Source: JAHBNG01 sp039028975
GTDB taxonomy: Bacteria > Chloroflexota > Anaerolineae > Caldilineales > Caldilineaceae
Assembly: GCA_039028975.1 (NCBI GenBank)
Contig: JBCCHB010000003.1
Span: forward strand, 1 to 64,000
Direction: 5' to 3'
Length of the DNA stretch: 64,000 nucleotides
Within the stretch, counting starts at the first letter, position 1; every line of letters begins with the position of its first letter. Of the stretch, positions 49,343-60,100 are shown piece after piece. The translations under genes and the position numbers were made by a program. Below the pieces are notes generated by a model, which saw nothing but the letters and a program-made list of their open reading frames with translations, ran no database searches and was not told the origin of the DNA.

Positions 49343-52300
49343 TTACTTAGCTTGATGAAGAACTAAGGAGCGACCAATTTGTTTTCCCAGGACCTGTACG
49401 TTTGGAGATACCATCATAGAGAAGTGATTTCCTGGAATCGTTTGTAGAACGATTTGGCCGAATTGTGACCAGCCACTCACCAGTTCATCTGCAGACAGCA
49501 ACTCGCCGCTAGGCTCTTTTTTTCGGGTGCCGTGAGCGTATTTGCCGCTACCTTGTTTCTCTCGGTCTAGTTGCTTACTGGCTTGGGCATCTCTCTCTTG
49601 TGCGGCAAAGAGAGCTATCTTTATACCTGAATGGTTCGGTTTGGGTTGATAGGCACAATCTGTGCGGATATTGTTTTTATAGACGTGGAAGAGACCATGT
49701 ACCCAGGATTTGTTGACTCCAGGTGGTATAATTTTTAAGGCCTCTAACTGTTGCTGTAGCCAGATGAACTGCTCCTCAGACGATAAGCGATGCAGCACTC
49801 GATAGATATCTGCCTGCTTATCTAGATACGGTCCTATTAGAGTTGGCTCTATTTCGACTTCTCCTTGGATATGCCCCATAGTTGGCCGCGGGGCTGCCTC
49901 GTTGTTTGAGAACTGATATCCACTAAAATGATCCACCATACTCATTATGAAGGTCACGTCATCTAGATTAGCCAGTTCTTCGTCAAGCAAACCTGGCCAG
50001 CCTGAATCCATAACGGCAAGTAAACCGATCTCTTCACCTTCCTTCTTGAGCTGTTGAGCCATAGCATAGGCTACTCGACCTCCGCGGGAATGTCCGCCTA
50101 CATAATAGGGGCCGTGCTGCTGCATTTGTCGTATTTCTGCAATATAGTGCGCGGCTTCCGCTTCGATGCTCTCATGAGGAGATGTAACGCCATCCAAACC
50201 AATGGCTTGCAGTGCATAAAAGGGTTGATCGGCTCCAACACATTGGGCCAATGAATGTAAATAGAGCGGATTGCCTTCTACACCAGGAACACAGAAAAAG
50301 GGCGCTTTATGCCCATTCGGTTGAAGTGCAATGAGCGAGATCCAAGGATCGTTGGATCTACCTTTCGTGGTTCCATTCGTAGCCCCATTTTGTGGTGTAT
50401 TAGAATGGTGTACACCCGTTTGGTGTGCGTCTGCTGACTTCGCAAGAAAAGCTGATAAGGCTTCAACGGTGGGGTATTGTAGAATCAGATTGAGCGGCAT
50501 GGGGTGGCTAAATGTTTCTTGTAACCGTGTTGCCAGTTCCATAGCCAGCAACGAATGTCCACCCAGTGCAAAGAAATTATCGTGGACACCTATTGACTGG
50601 ACCCCTAATAAAGCTTCCCAGATAGTGACCAACTGCTGCTCTTGAGCCGTACGCGGATGCACATACGTTACACTCTCTTGCGAGCGCCCGGTGGGATACA
50701 TGGTTGGAATTTGTTCGGTCGGTATCTGATTACACAATTGCATAACCGTCTGTGTTGGATTCTCTGCAATCGAAACCAACAGCGTGGCCCAATGCACTAG
50801 AATCAGCTCTACGTCTGTTTGGCTTAGACGAAGTTTGTCATAAATGGCCTGTATAAAGAGGGTCTCGGTAGTAACAATCTGTAGCGTCAAAGCATACTGG
50901 GTACGCGCACCATATCCGGGTATTGGAATCAAATCAAGAGTTAGCGCGTTCTCTGCATTTTTTGCTTTGACGGCCGCATTCTCCCCCATTTCCCCTTCCC
51001 CTGATTGGGCCATTTTGGGGTAGTTCTGAAAGACCAATATACTCTCAAAGAGGGGTTGGGAACCGCGCACATCACTCCACCCGTGGATCTGGCCCGCCGA
51101 GCAAAAGGCGTAGGCATCTTCTTCTAACGCTTGACTTTGGCGAATCTGTAACCAATCGAGTAACGGTTGTTCAGGTTGTACAGCCACGCGAACCGGTACG
51201 GTATTGATAAATAGACCGACAATCGACTCGACTTGACGAATGGTTGGCGGACGACCCGAGACTGTTGCACCAAAGAGCACATCTTCTTGGCCACTATAAC
51301 GGCTCAATAAAATGGCCCAGGTACCCTGAACCAATGCATTGAGCGTTAGATGATTCTGACGCATAATCGTTTGAAGCGAATCAGTTACTTCTGTGGATAG
51401 AATTTGATAGGCATCACCGAAGCGTTTCTCCTCGGTTCGATCATCCACCTCATTCGTCGAATGGTTTGCTGAAAGGACTTCCGCTGGACGTTGGGTAGGC
51501 TCTCCCAGAGGAGTGGCCTGATCAAATCCAGAGAGGCGCTCCCGCCAGAAGCGCTCGGATCGTCCCATATCTTGCTGTTGAAGCCACTGAATGTACGTTT
51601 GATAGGTTGGGGCAGGTGGCAAGACGGACATGAGCAATTCACCTTGTTGAGCACTCTGTTGCCCCTCTCTTTGTGCTTCATAAAGGGCTATCACCTCACC
51701 CAATATGAGTTGGGTACACCAGCCGTCCTTCAATATATGATGCGCTCCCCAAACAAAGATATGTCGATCCTCGGCAACCTGAAAGAGGGCGAAATGCATC
51801 AGTGGCGGGCTAGTCATATCAAAACCCGCCTCATGTAATTCAGCCAAATGCTGCTGCAACTGTGTCTGCTGTTCCACCTCTGAACGAGTCTGCCAGTCTT
51901 GGTAGGGAATTGAAATCTTAATATCCGGCAGTACAAACTGGAGTGGCTCCGCCAGCCCATCCCAATAAAAGCCTGTCCGCAGAGCAGGGTGTCGTGCTAC
52001 GACGGCTTGCCACGCCTGCTGAAAAGCCTTAGCATCCAGTTTTCCTTGTAGATCATAGGTAAAGATTTCAAGGTATTTGCCTGTCGGCTCCTTTGTAGGC
52101 TGGTTCTCCCCAAGCGTAGTAGGGGATGTAAGCATTTTCTGTGAAAGCGTATCGAACAGAAGCCCCTGTTGGGATGGAGACAAGGGGTAAATCGCTTCAA
52201 TCGATTGCTTGGCTTCCGCTTTATCCCTTGGACTTTCTGCACTATCAGCCATCTCGTGAATATGCTCGACTATCCGATCGAGCTGCGCCTGAACAATCGT

Positions 52301-54139
52301 GACATCTGGAAAATCGCTAGGCGTGTACCCTCCAGCATCAGGCATGAGGCAGTGACCAATCAAGGTGCTTAAGGCATCTATATAGCCCTGGGCCAACCTC
52401 TCAATCGTCTCTCGCTTGTAGAGATTATGGCTATAGCTCCAGGCCAATAATAGCTGGTCGCCGAGAATACCGCCGTCAATACGCATGCGATATCCAAGCG
52501 GCTCGCCAACATCCCGATCACCACCCAGTGAATCCATCTGCCCGTCCTGGAACTGGCCGCCGTAGTTAAAGGTAATTTCGGCTTGGGGTAGCGCAGCCAG
52601 CAAAGGCGCACTCTCTGGGTTAAGATAGCGCAATAATCCATAACCGATTCCGTTGCCAGGGACTCGACGAAGCTGCTCTTTCACTGATTTGATGGCTGCA
52701 CCCGGGTTGCTGGTTAGTTTACCCCTATTTAGCTCCAAACAGAGTGGAAAGATGCTGGTAAACCACCCTACTGTGCTGGAAAGATCGATCTGCTCGTCCA
52801 GATCTTCACGGCCGTGTCGCTCTAAATCTAACAGTAAGCAATAGTAGTCTTGCTCGGCATTTTGCCACGCTGCAAACGCCTGTACCAAAGCGGTCATCAG
52901 TAGATCATTAATGTGCGTATGATAGACAGCGGGCACATGCTGCAAGAGAGCCTTCGTCTCTTCGGCTGATAAATGGCAGGTGACGGTCTCAACAGAAGCC
53001 AGCGTCTCTTCCTCTGCCTTAAAGGGTTGATCGGTTGGCAACGGGGAGACTGATCTGGCCCTGCTGTTCACCCAATAGTCTAGTTCACCCAAGACCTCTG
53101 GACTGTGGGCATGGTGATGTAAGGTGGTGGACCACTGTTCAAAGGAGGTGGATTTGGGCGGCAACTGCACCGTTTTTTGAGCCAGAAGCTGTTCGTAAAT
53201 GGTCCACAGATCGGCCATCAGAATACGCCATGAGACCCAATCGACCATAAGATGATGGATAACAAAGAGCAGGCGATCGGGCTGGTCCGAACCAAGATGG
53301 ACAGATGCCACTTGCCAAACAGGGCCGCTCGTGATGTTTAGATTAATTTGTAGTTCGTGGTTCTTCTGCTCTAGCGCAATCTGCTGCTCGTCAGGAGACA
53401 GATGAGCGAGATCCAGCATATGGACTGATGGTCTGATCTGATTCAACCATCCTTCTAACATTACATCATTAGATGTTAGCTCACTCTCCAGCTCATCAGT
53501 CACCTCTGCGTAGAACTGAGTCCAAAATGTGCGACCCGCGGCTGAAACTGGCTTAAAGCGTAAGCGAAGTGCATCGTGCTGTTGCATTAGGTAAGCCAGG
53601 GCTTGGCAGAGCAACTCTGGCTGTAGAGACTTCTCGCCGGCGATAAAAAGGGATTGATTGACGTGGTTCAGATTGGCGTGAGGTTGGGCAAAAAAGCGAC
53701 GCTGGATAGGCGTGAGCAGCACATTGCCTGTTGGAATGTTCACTTCCGCCTGGCTCTTTTCTGCTGAAGCTGCAGCCGGAGAGACCCGCTGGGCCAATCC
53801 GGCAACCGTTTGGGCCTCAAAGATCTGACGGAAAGTGAGGTGAATACCTGCGGCTTGGGCCCGACTAACCACCTGCAAGCTCGAAATGGAATCGCCGCCA
53901 ATCTCGAAGAAATTATCCTCTCGGCCAACCATCTCTAGTCCCAAAACATCCTGCCAAATTTCGGCCAACAACTGTTCTGTAGGTGTTTGGACCTCTACAG
54001 TTTTGGCCTCTATGCGAGGGGAAACGAACTCTGGCTCTGGAAGCGCCTTCCGATTTACCTTCCCATGGGCCGAAAGCGGCAGCACATCCAGCATAACAAA
54101 CGCAGAGGGAATCATATGGCTAGGCAGCTTCTCCCTCAA
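49343..54139 (-). CDS. NRPS, 3' part: A-domain end, T, E, C, T, TE
   Basis: The 1598-residue frame starts inside an adenylation domain: the first 35 residues hold the A10 motif HGKVNRKALP. Then a T domain (DNFFEIGGDSISSLQ, Ser84), an epimerization domain (about 138-600; HHLMVDWVSW at 295), a condensation domain (about 645-1100; HHILKDGW at 800-807), a second T (DNFFALGGHSLLAM, Ser1196) and a C-terminal thioesterase (GGHSRGG, nucleophile Ser1351). No adenylation domain lies between the second C and T. The TTG start at 54139 has no ribosome-binding site and results from a frameshift: codons upstream in this frame read PANLRDFLREKLP, the normal A-domain continuation. The intact gene would be one protein with 54136-57183. 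Confidence 0.85.
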   Translation of the reverse strand: MREKLPSHMIPSAFVMLDVLPLSAHGKVNRKALPEPEFVSPRIEAKTVEVQTPTEQLLAEIWQDVLGLEMVGREDNFFEIGGDSISSLQVVSRAQAAGIHLTFRQIFEAQTVAGLAQRVSPAAASAEKSQAEVNIPTGNVLLTPIQRRFFAQPHANLNHVNQSLFIAGEKSLQPELLCQALAYLMQQHDALRLRFKPVSAAGRTFWTQFYAEVTDELESELTSNDVMLEGWLNQIRPSVHMLDLAHLSPDEQQIALEQKNHELQINLNITSGPVWQVASVHLGSDQPDRLLFVIHHLMVDWVSWRILMADLWTIYEQLLAQKTVQLPPKSTSFEQWSTTLHHHAHSPEVLGELDYWVNSRARSVSPLPTDQPFKAEEETLASVETVTCHLSAEETKALLQHVPAVYHTHINDLLMTALVQAFAAWQNAEQDYYCLLLDLERHGREDLDEQIDLSSTVGWFTSIFPLCLELNRGKLTSNPGAAIKSVKEQLRRVPGNGIGYGLLRYLNPESAPLLAALPQAEITFNYGGQFQDGQMDSLGGDRDVGEPLGYRMRIDGGILGDQLLLAWSYSHNLYKRETIERLAQGYIDALSTLIGHCLMPDAGGYTPSDFPDVTIVQAQLDRIVEHIHEMADSAESPRDKAEAKQSIEAIYPLSPSQQGLLFDTLSQKMLTSPTTLGENQPTKEPTGKYLEIFTYDLQGKLDAKAFQQAWQAVVARHPALRTGFYWDGLAEPLQFVLPDIKISIPYQDWQTRSEVEQQTQLQQHLAELHEAGFDMTSPPLMHFALFQVAEDRHIFVWGAHHILKDGWCTQLILGEVIALYEAQREGQQSAQQGELLMSVLPPAPTYQTYIQWLQQQDMGRSERFWRERLSGFDQATPLGEPTQRPAEVLSANHSTNEVDDRTEEKRFGDAYQILSTEVTDSLQTIMRQNHLTLNALVQGTWAILLSRYSGQEDVLFGATVSGRPPTIRQVESIVGLFINTVPVRVAVQPEQPLLDWLQIRQSQALEEDAYAFCSAGQIHGWSDVRGSQPLFESILVFQNYPKMAQSGEGEMGENAAVKAKNAENALTLDLIPIPGYGARTQYALTLQIVTTETLFIQAIYDKLRLSQTDVELILVHWATLLVSIAENPTQTVMQLCNQIPTEQIPTMYPTGRSQESVTYVHPRTAQEQQLVTIWEALLGVQSIGVHDNFFALGGHSLLAMELATRLQETFSHPMPLNLILQYPTVEALSAFLAKSADAHQTGVHHSNTPQNGATNGTTKGRSNDPWISLIALQPNGHKAPFFCVPGVEGNPLYLHSLAQCVGADQPFYALQAIGLDGVTSPHESIEAEAAHYIAEIRQMQQHGPYYVGGHSRGGRVAYAMAQQLKKEGEEIGLLAVMDSGWPGLLDEELANLDDVTFIMSMVDHFSGYQFSNNEAAPRPTMGHIQGEVEIEPTLIGPYLDKQADIYRVLHRLSSEEQFIWLQQQLEALKIIPPGVNKSWVHGLFHVYKNNIRTDCAYQPKPNHSGIKIALFAAQERDAQASKQLDREKQGSGKYAHGTRKKEPSGELLSADELVSGWSQFGQIVLQTIPGNHFSMMVSPNVQVLGKQIGRSLVLHQAK

Positions 54140-57100
54140 AAAGTCGCGTAGATTTGCAGGTGGCAGGTTTGCAGGCTTAGTCTCGTCACTTGCCCACTTT
54201 GCAGCCCAGCAACTACATAGGCCACCAGCCGCTTTTCACCAGCCTGAGCCTCTTTGGCTAAAACCAGTACATCCGCCACCTGAGGATGCTGTAAAAGCTG
54301 TGCCTCAATCTCCCCTAACTCAATGCGGAAGCCGTGAATCTTGACTTGGTCATCCATGCGGCCAAAATACTCGATGGCACCATCCGGTAGATAGCGCGCC
54401 CAATCGCCAGTCTGGTAGAGGCGTGTAGGTTTAGCCCTATGTTGGCGAAATGGATCAGGAATAAATTTTTCCTCAGTCAATTCGGGACGATGGAGATAAC
54501 CCCGGGTGACCAAATCTCCACCAATGTATAACTCACCCAAGCAGCCGATGGGGACCGGTTCTTTGGCTGAATCCAGAATGTAGGTTTGGGTATTAGCCAA
54601 TGGGTGACCAATCGGCGCATTGCTGAACCCCGTGCTCACTTCTGATGTTGCTTGCTCTTCTGCCCTAGAGGTTTGCGGATAGACCCGATAGGTGGTTACG
54701 CCTACCGTGGTCTCCGTGGGTCCGTAGTGGTTATAGACGTGACAGTCACTCTCCTGGGCCAGCTCTTGTAGCCATGCCCACTGGGATGCTTCGCCACCGA
54801 TGACCAACCGCTTCTTGGGCAATATCGCGCTTGGGTTGGTAGACGCCGCGCGCAACGCAATCAGGTGGGAAGGGGCAATCTTCAAGCAATCAATGGCATA
54901 GTGTTGAAAGGTATTGGTTAGCGCAACTGGGTCCAGAGAGTGGTGGCGGTCAATCACGTGCAAGATGCCACCTGTCCATAAGGAGGGATAGAGCATGGTG
55001 ACGGTAGAATCCACTGTCAAGGGTTGGAGCATGGCGTAGCGCATGCCTGGCTCAAATTCGCACCGTTCGATCACGGCATGACCATATGCCACCACCTGAC
55101 TATGTTCCACCGCGACGCCTTTAGGCCGACCTGTGGAGCCGGATGTGTAGAGAATGTAGGCCAAGTTGTGAGGCAAGACATTTGGGGTTGGATTCGGCTG
55201 CGTTGCTTTGCCGTCTACTCTGGGCAACTCATCTACACAAATGAAGTGTTGATCGCTGCTAGGTGCTGGCAGGCTCCCCAGAAGGTGGCTTTGGGTCAGC
55301 ACTACCGGGCTTTGGGTATCGTCCAAAATCAACGTCAGCCGTTCATTAGGCAAATCTGGGTCCAAGGGAACATAGGCTGCCCCGACTTTAAGAATCGCCA
55401 ACACCCCTACCACCATCTCTGCCGACCGTTCAATGCACAGTCCCACCAGCGTTTCAACACCTGCGCCAAATTCTTGTAGATGATAGGCCAATTGGTTGGC
55501 GCGCTGATTGAGCTGGTGATAAGAGAGCGTAACCACTGGTGCAGATTTGTCGCCAGGATTGGATTCGTAGATGAGAGCGGTTTCATTAGGCGTTCTGGTT
55601 ACTTGGTCTTCAAAGAAATGATGGATACAGCGCTCTCTTGGATATTGAGCGTCCGTATCATTCCACTCCACCAAAATCTGCTGGCGCTCACTTTCGGCCA
55701 ACAGGGGCAAAACGTCAATAGGCTTTTGTGGGTCAGCAACAACCCCGCCCAGTAGTACCTGGTAGTGTTGGGTAATGCGCTCTATGGTGCTCTGCTCAAA
55801 GAGATCCGCATTGCCTTTGATCGTTCCCTCCAGCCCCTCAGCACCGTCAAAGATCTCTAGCGAAATATCCAATTGGCCTTCGGCCAAAGTAATGGGAATG
55901 GACTCTATCTTTAGGTCACTCTTTTGCAGCACATCAGCCTGATTCAACTGAGTGTGATGGAAATTCTGCATGACAAAGTTGGCCTGAAAGACCGGTGGAC
56001 GGCTGGGGTCCCTAGGGGGATTGAGCTTTTCAACCAACAGCGCAAAGGGATAATCCTGATAATCTAGAGCAGAATAGACTTGCCGACGGACTTGGGCCAA
56101 GAGGTCGGCAAAGCTTGGGCTATCGCTCAAGTCTGCTCGCGTGACCACTGGTGAAGTAAAGTAGCCAACGACCTGGGCAAACTCAGGCTGACTACGCCCA
56201 GCCATGGTTAGACCAATCAAGATATCATCCTGGCCACTATAGCGGTAGAGCAAGACTTCATAGGCCGCCAGCAGCAGGACATACACCGTACATCCGTGGG
56301 CTTGGGCAACATCTTTCAGCTGTTGGGTGCGTGCTAAGGGAACGCGGAATGAGCAGCTAACCCCACGGTAGCTCTGAGTGGAAGGGCGAGTGCGATCAGC
56401 AGGAAGCTGCAGAACGGGCAACGTGCCGCCTAGCTGCTCCTGCCAATAAGCCCAAAGCTGCTCTCCCTCTTTCTCAATGAGGGATTTCTGCCAGTCCACA
56501 TAATCTACATAGCTCGACGCTGGGGCTGGTAGGGCAGATGAAACCCCATGCTCTAAAGCATAGTAAATTTGAAAGAGCTCTTCAATCAGCAAATAGATCG
56601 ACCATCCATCCACTGCAATATGGTGAGCCGTAAAGAGCATCACATGATCTTCGGCTGCGTGGCTAAAGATGGTTGTGCGAAAGAGGGGGCCAGTCGTCAG
56701 ATCAAAGGGACGCTCATGGGAGGCTTGCAAGTGGGCCATGAGCGTCTCTTCTGTCCAGTCGCTGGCGTCCACTGGGTGGAATTCGGCTGCCTGATAGCCG
56801 TCAATCTGTTGGACAGGACCATCTTCATTGAGAGGAAAAGTAGTGCGCAATGCCCCATGCCTGTTGACCAGAAGTTGAACGGCATTGTGCCACTTGGCTG
56901 GCTCCATGGGATGATAGAAGCGCAGCGCAAAGGAAACGTTGTATACAAAGGTCTCTGGCACGCTTTGCTGGATCAACCAAAGCCCCTTTTGCCCATAAGC
57001 CAAAGGCGCATAGGTCGGCTCACATAGATAGCGGATCAGCGCGTCCTTGTGCTGCTTGAGCTGCGCCAGCAGATCAGCCGTTATCAGATGTTTACTGCCT

Positions 57101-57183
57101 TGGTAGCGCAGCTTGCCATCCTGTGGCCAGATGCGAATCCCAAATTGACAAAGCTTCTGCAGAAGTTGTTCCACCTCGCTCAT
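54136..57183 (-). CDS. NRPS, 5' part: docking, C, A (truncated by frameshift)
   Basis: The 1015-residue frame begins with a TubC-type N-terminal docking domain (about 1-52, LLQKLCQFGIRIWPQDGKLR), followed by a condensation domain (about 60-480; HHIAVDGW 187-194) and an adenylation domain (about 515-995) with YTSGSTGRPKG (679-689), Asp725 of the substrate pocket in TVDSTVT, YGPTETTVG and GRMDDQVKIHGFRIELGEIE (A8, 941-960). After VAYVVAG the frame leaves the family and stops. Pocket residues read roughly D-S-T-K-x-G-H-V-G-K, similar to Asp/Asn-type codes; this is a hand alignment. The start overlaps the PKS stop (ATGA), and the docking domain should bind the PKS C-terminus. Confidence 0.9.
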   Translation of the reverse strand: MSEVEQLLQKLCQFGIRIWPQDGKLRYQGSKHLITADLLAQLKQHKDALIRYLCEPTYAPLAYGQKGLWLIQQSVPETFVYNVSFALRFYHPMEPAKWHNAVQLLVNRHGALRTTFPLNEDGPVQQIDGYQAAEFHPVDASDWTEETLMAHLQASHERPFDLTTGPLFRTTIFSHAAEDHVMLFTAHHIAVDGWSIYLLIEELFQIYYALEHGVSSALPAPASSYVDYVDWQKSLIEKEGEQLWAYWQEQLGGTLPVLQLPADRTRPSTQSYRGVSCSFRVPLARTQQLKDVAQAHGCTVYVLLLAAYEVLLYRYSGQDDILIGLTMAGRSQPEFAQVVGYFTSPVVTRADLSDSPSFADLLAQVRRQVYSALDYQDYPFALLVEKLNPPRDPSRPPVFQANFVMQNFHHTQLNQADVLQKSDLKIESIPITLAEGQLDISLEIFDGAEGLEGTIKGNADLFEQSTIERITQHYQVLLGGVVADPQKPIDVLPLLAESERQQILVEWNDTDAQYPRERCIHHFFEDQVTRTPNETALIYESNPGDKSAPVVTLSYHQLNQRANQLAYHLQEFGAGVETLVGLCIERSAEMVVGVLAILKVGAAYVPLDPDLPNERLTLILDDTQSPVVLTQSHLLGSLPAPSSDQHFICVDELPRVDGKATQPNPTPNVLPHNLAYILYTSGSTGRPKGVAVEHSQVVAYGHAVIERCEFEPGMRYAMLQPLTVDSTVTMLYPSLWTGGILHVIDRHHSLDPVALTNTFQHYAIDCLKIAPSHLIALRAASTNPSAILPKKRLVIGGEASQWAWLQELAQESDCHVYNHYGPTETTVGVTTYRVYPQTSRAEEQATSEVSTGFSNAPIGHPLANTQTYILDSAKEPVPIGCLGELYIGGDLVTRGYLHRPELTEEKFIPDPFRQHRAKPTRLYQTGDWARYLPDGAIEYFGRMDDQVKIHGFRIELGEIEAQLLQHPQVADVLVLAKEAQAGEKRLVAYVVAGLQSGQVTRLSLQTCHLQIYATF

Positions 57184-60100
57184 AGCTCTCCCTCAATTTC
57201 TTCAATTTCATCTGGTGCTAGTACAGGTGCTGGAATCCGCTCTTGAGCAACCCCTGATCCAGGTGCTGAATCAAACGTTGGAGTAGGGTCGGCGTTTGGT
57301 GTTGGCTCAAGTTGTTGACTCTTAGTATTGCCTGTAGCGGGCTGAGTTCCCTGATTCATGGAACCCGAACTGGGTTCCTGGCTTGAGATCTGGGCCGGGT
57401 TCTGGGATGGGGGGATCTCCAATAGATCAATCAGCATCCCACTAAGGGCTGTGATGCTATTTTCTAGAACAGTTGTGATAGGTAGGGCAGATTGGGGAAC
57501 GGGCAAGGCTTTCCGGATTTGGTTTCGCATCTCAATCGCCAGCAACGAATCGACGCCCAACGATAGAAGTGAGTTGGCCACGTCTACCAGTGATGGATCC
57601 ATTCCCACAACCATTGCTACTTCTGTCCGCAGGTGCTCCACCAAAATCAATGGGCGTTCATCTTGGCTAACCTTGGCAAGTTGCTCCATGATAGATTCTA
57701 TAGAGGAGTGGAGCTGGTTTGTATCAGAAGCCGAAATGTCCTGCCTAGGACGCGTAGCAAAAATATTATAGAGTCCCGAATTCTGCAGAAAGGTCTCTTC
57801 TTCAACGGCAAAATCAAAGCCTTGCTGGCGCAGAATGGCTGTCACCTGCTCCAGCACCGCGTCTTCCTGCTCATGGACTTCGATGACGATCTGCTGAATC
57901 TTGGGCCAATCTTCATCACGAATGCCCTGTAGTACGGCTACTTCACTCTTCTCTGCGTCCACCTTCAGCAAGTCAATTTGGCCGATCTGTTCAGCTTGAA
58001 TGATATCCGAGAGCGAATGCAATTGACAGACAATGGATTGGCTCTCCATGCGCCCATCCATTAGTTCATTGACAATGCTCTCTAATTCATTCGGATCTAT
58101 GGCACTAATTTCTCCATTCTGCCCGTTGTTGCTTCCTTTGCTGGCTCTCTGTTCCATCATGCTCTCCGCCACCATGTTTTCCACCACGGTGCGAATCGCC
58201 GCCCTATCGGATTCAACATCGGCCTGGAAACTAGAGAAGACCGATGAATTTTTGTAGAAGGTGAAGGTGGCCTCTCTAGTCGTATCGGCAATCCCACAGT
58301 TAAAGACCTTGGCACCAGGAACATAGAGTGATGTGTTGATCTGTAGTGCTTGGAATGCAGGTGGCGATGGCTCAAAAGAGTAGACCCGAACATTTGGTGC
58401 TTCCTGCTGGACAAAGAGGCTAAAGAGGCCAATATTGGCCCCAATGTCAATGACTGTATCCCCCTCGTGCAGCGAGATGCCGTGCTTCATGTAGCAACGA
58501 TCGACAAAGATCTCTTGGTAGACGTAGTCGGTCTCGTAGGGATTCAGGTGGGCAATCTGTAGTCCATTGGGCAACGTATGGTGGTCGTGAGCACCGAGTA
58601 TCCTCCCCCGCTCGGCTGGGCTAGGCACTGGATAGGGCGCGGGTTGCTTCGCCACGGACGAAGAATGGCCGATATCGGGCAGTGCATTCACTGATTCGCC
58701 AATCCTCTCACCAGCAGTTTCTGCAACACAGTGACCCTCGCCATCAAAAATCTGCACCGTCCATTGACCATCAGACGTCTGCTTGGCATGGTACCACCAC
58801 TCGTCGCTTGTGGTGGGTAACTGGCGCATCTCAAATTGCTTGATGGAAACGGGTAGACCTGGCAAGCCATTGTCAGCGGTACTACTATTCGCTAGACCCG
58901 TTCTCTGTTTGGTTGCTGGAGCTTTCTGCTCTGCGGGGTTACATATCCCGTTGTTGGGCTGGAACGATTTTTGCTCCTGCCCCTGAGCTGGTCTCTGTAC
59001 TGGAGCCATACTAATCCGCTGTCTTTGGAATGGATAGGTGGGCAGAACAACTTTATGTCGGGTGTAATCGTTGTCGAAACCACACCAATCTACCGGCGCA
59101 CCTTGTACATAGAGTTCGCTCAGGCTCTGGGTCATCTGCTGCCAATCGGTCTGAATCGAACGCAGCGAACCAAGCCAACGAGCATCCTCTGTCCCTGTCC
59201 AATTTTGACGTCCTAGCCAGAGTAGCACCGGCTGAGGACCGATCTCCACCATCAGAGTACAATCAGTCTCCTGCAGGGTAGCGATGCTTTGGGCAAAACG
59301 GACCGGCTCACGCAGGTGCGCACGCCAATATGCCGCATCCATGTGATGACACACCTCGCCAGATACGCTGGATATGAGCTTGATGCGAGGGGGATTGTAG
59401 GAGACGCTCTGGGCAATCTGCTCAAATTCATCCAAAATAGGATCCATGAGTGGTGAATGAGCCGCATGGGCCACATTCAGCCTCCTTCCATCCAACCCCG
59501 CTTCTTGGGCATCGGCCAATACCTGATCAACGGCGGATGCCGCACCTGCAATTAGTACTTCTTCAGGGCTATTGACGCCAGCTAGGCTGATCTCATTTGG
59601 ATATGGTTGAATCAACCCTTCTACCTGATCCTGGGTAGCAAAAATTGACGCGGTGGCCCCTGCTGAGGAGGCTGCCTGAATCAGACGACCGCGCTCGGCC
59701 ACCAATTTCAACGAATCCTCCAGGCTGAAGACGCCTGCAATGCAAGCCGCTACAAACTCACCCGCGCTATGGCCCACCATCACATCTGGTTCGACCCCCC
59801 AAGATTGCCAAAGGGTTGCCAAAGCATATTCTAGGGTGAAGAGGGCGGTTTCAGCGTAGAGGGGTTGGGAGAGGAGAGTGGCACCATGAGGGGGTGAGGG
59901 GGTGTCCCCGATTACTAATTTCGGGGATGGGTGAGGGGGTGACTCTACTGTCCCTGCCCCTTGCTCACTTGTCACTTGCCCACTTACCGCTTGCTCCCCC
60001 TTCAATCCCGAGTACAAAACATCCAGCAATGGTGTATCCAGATATTCTTGCAAAATATCATTGCATTGGTCTACTGCACGGCGGAACGTGGGCTGGGTTT

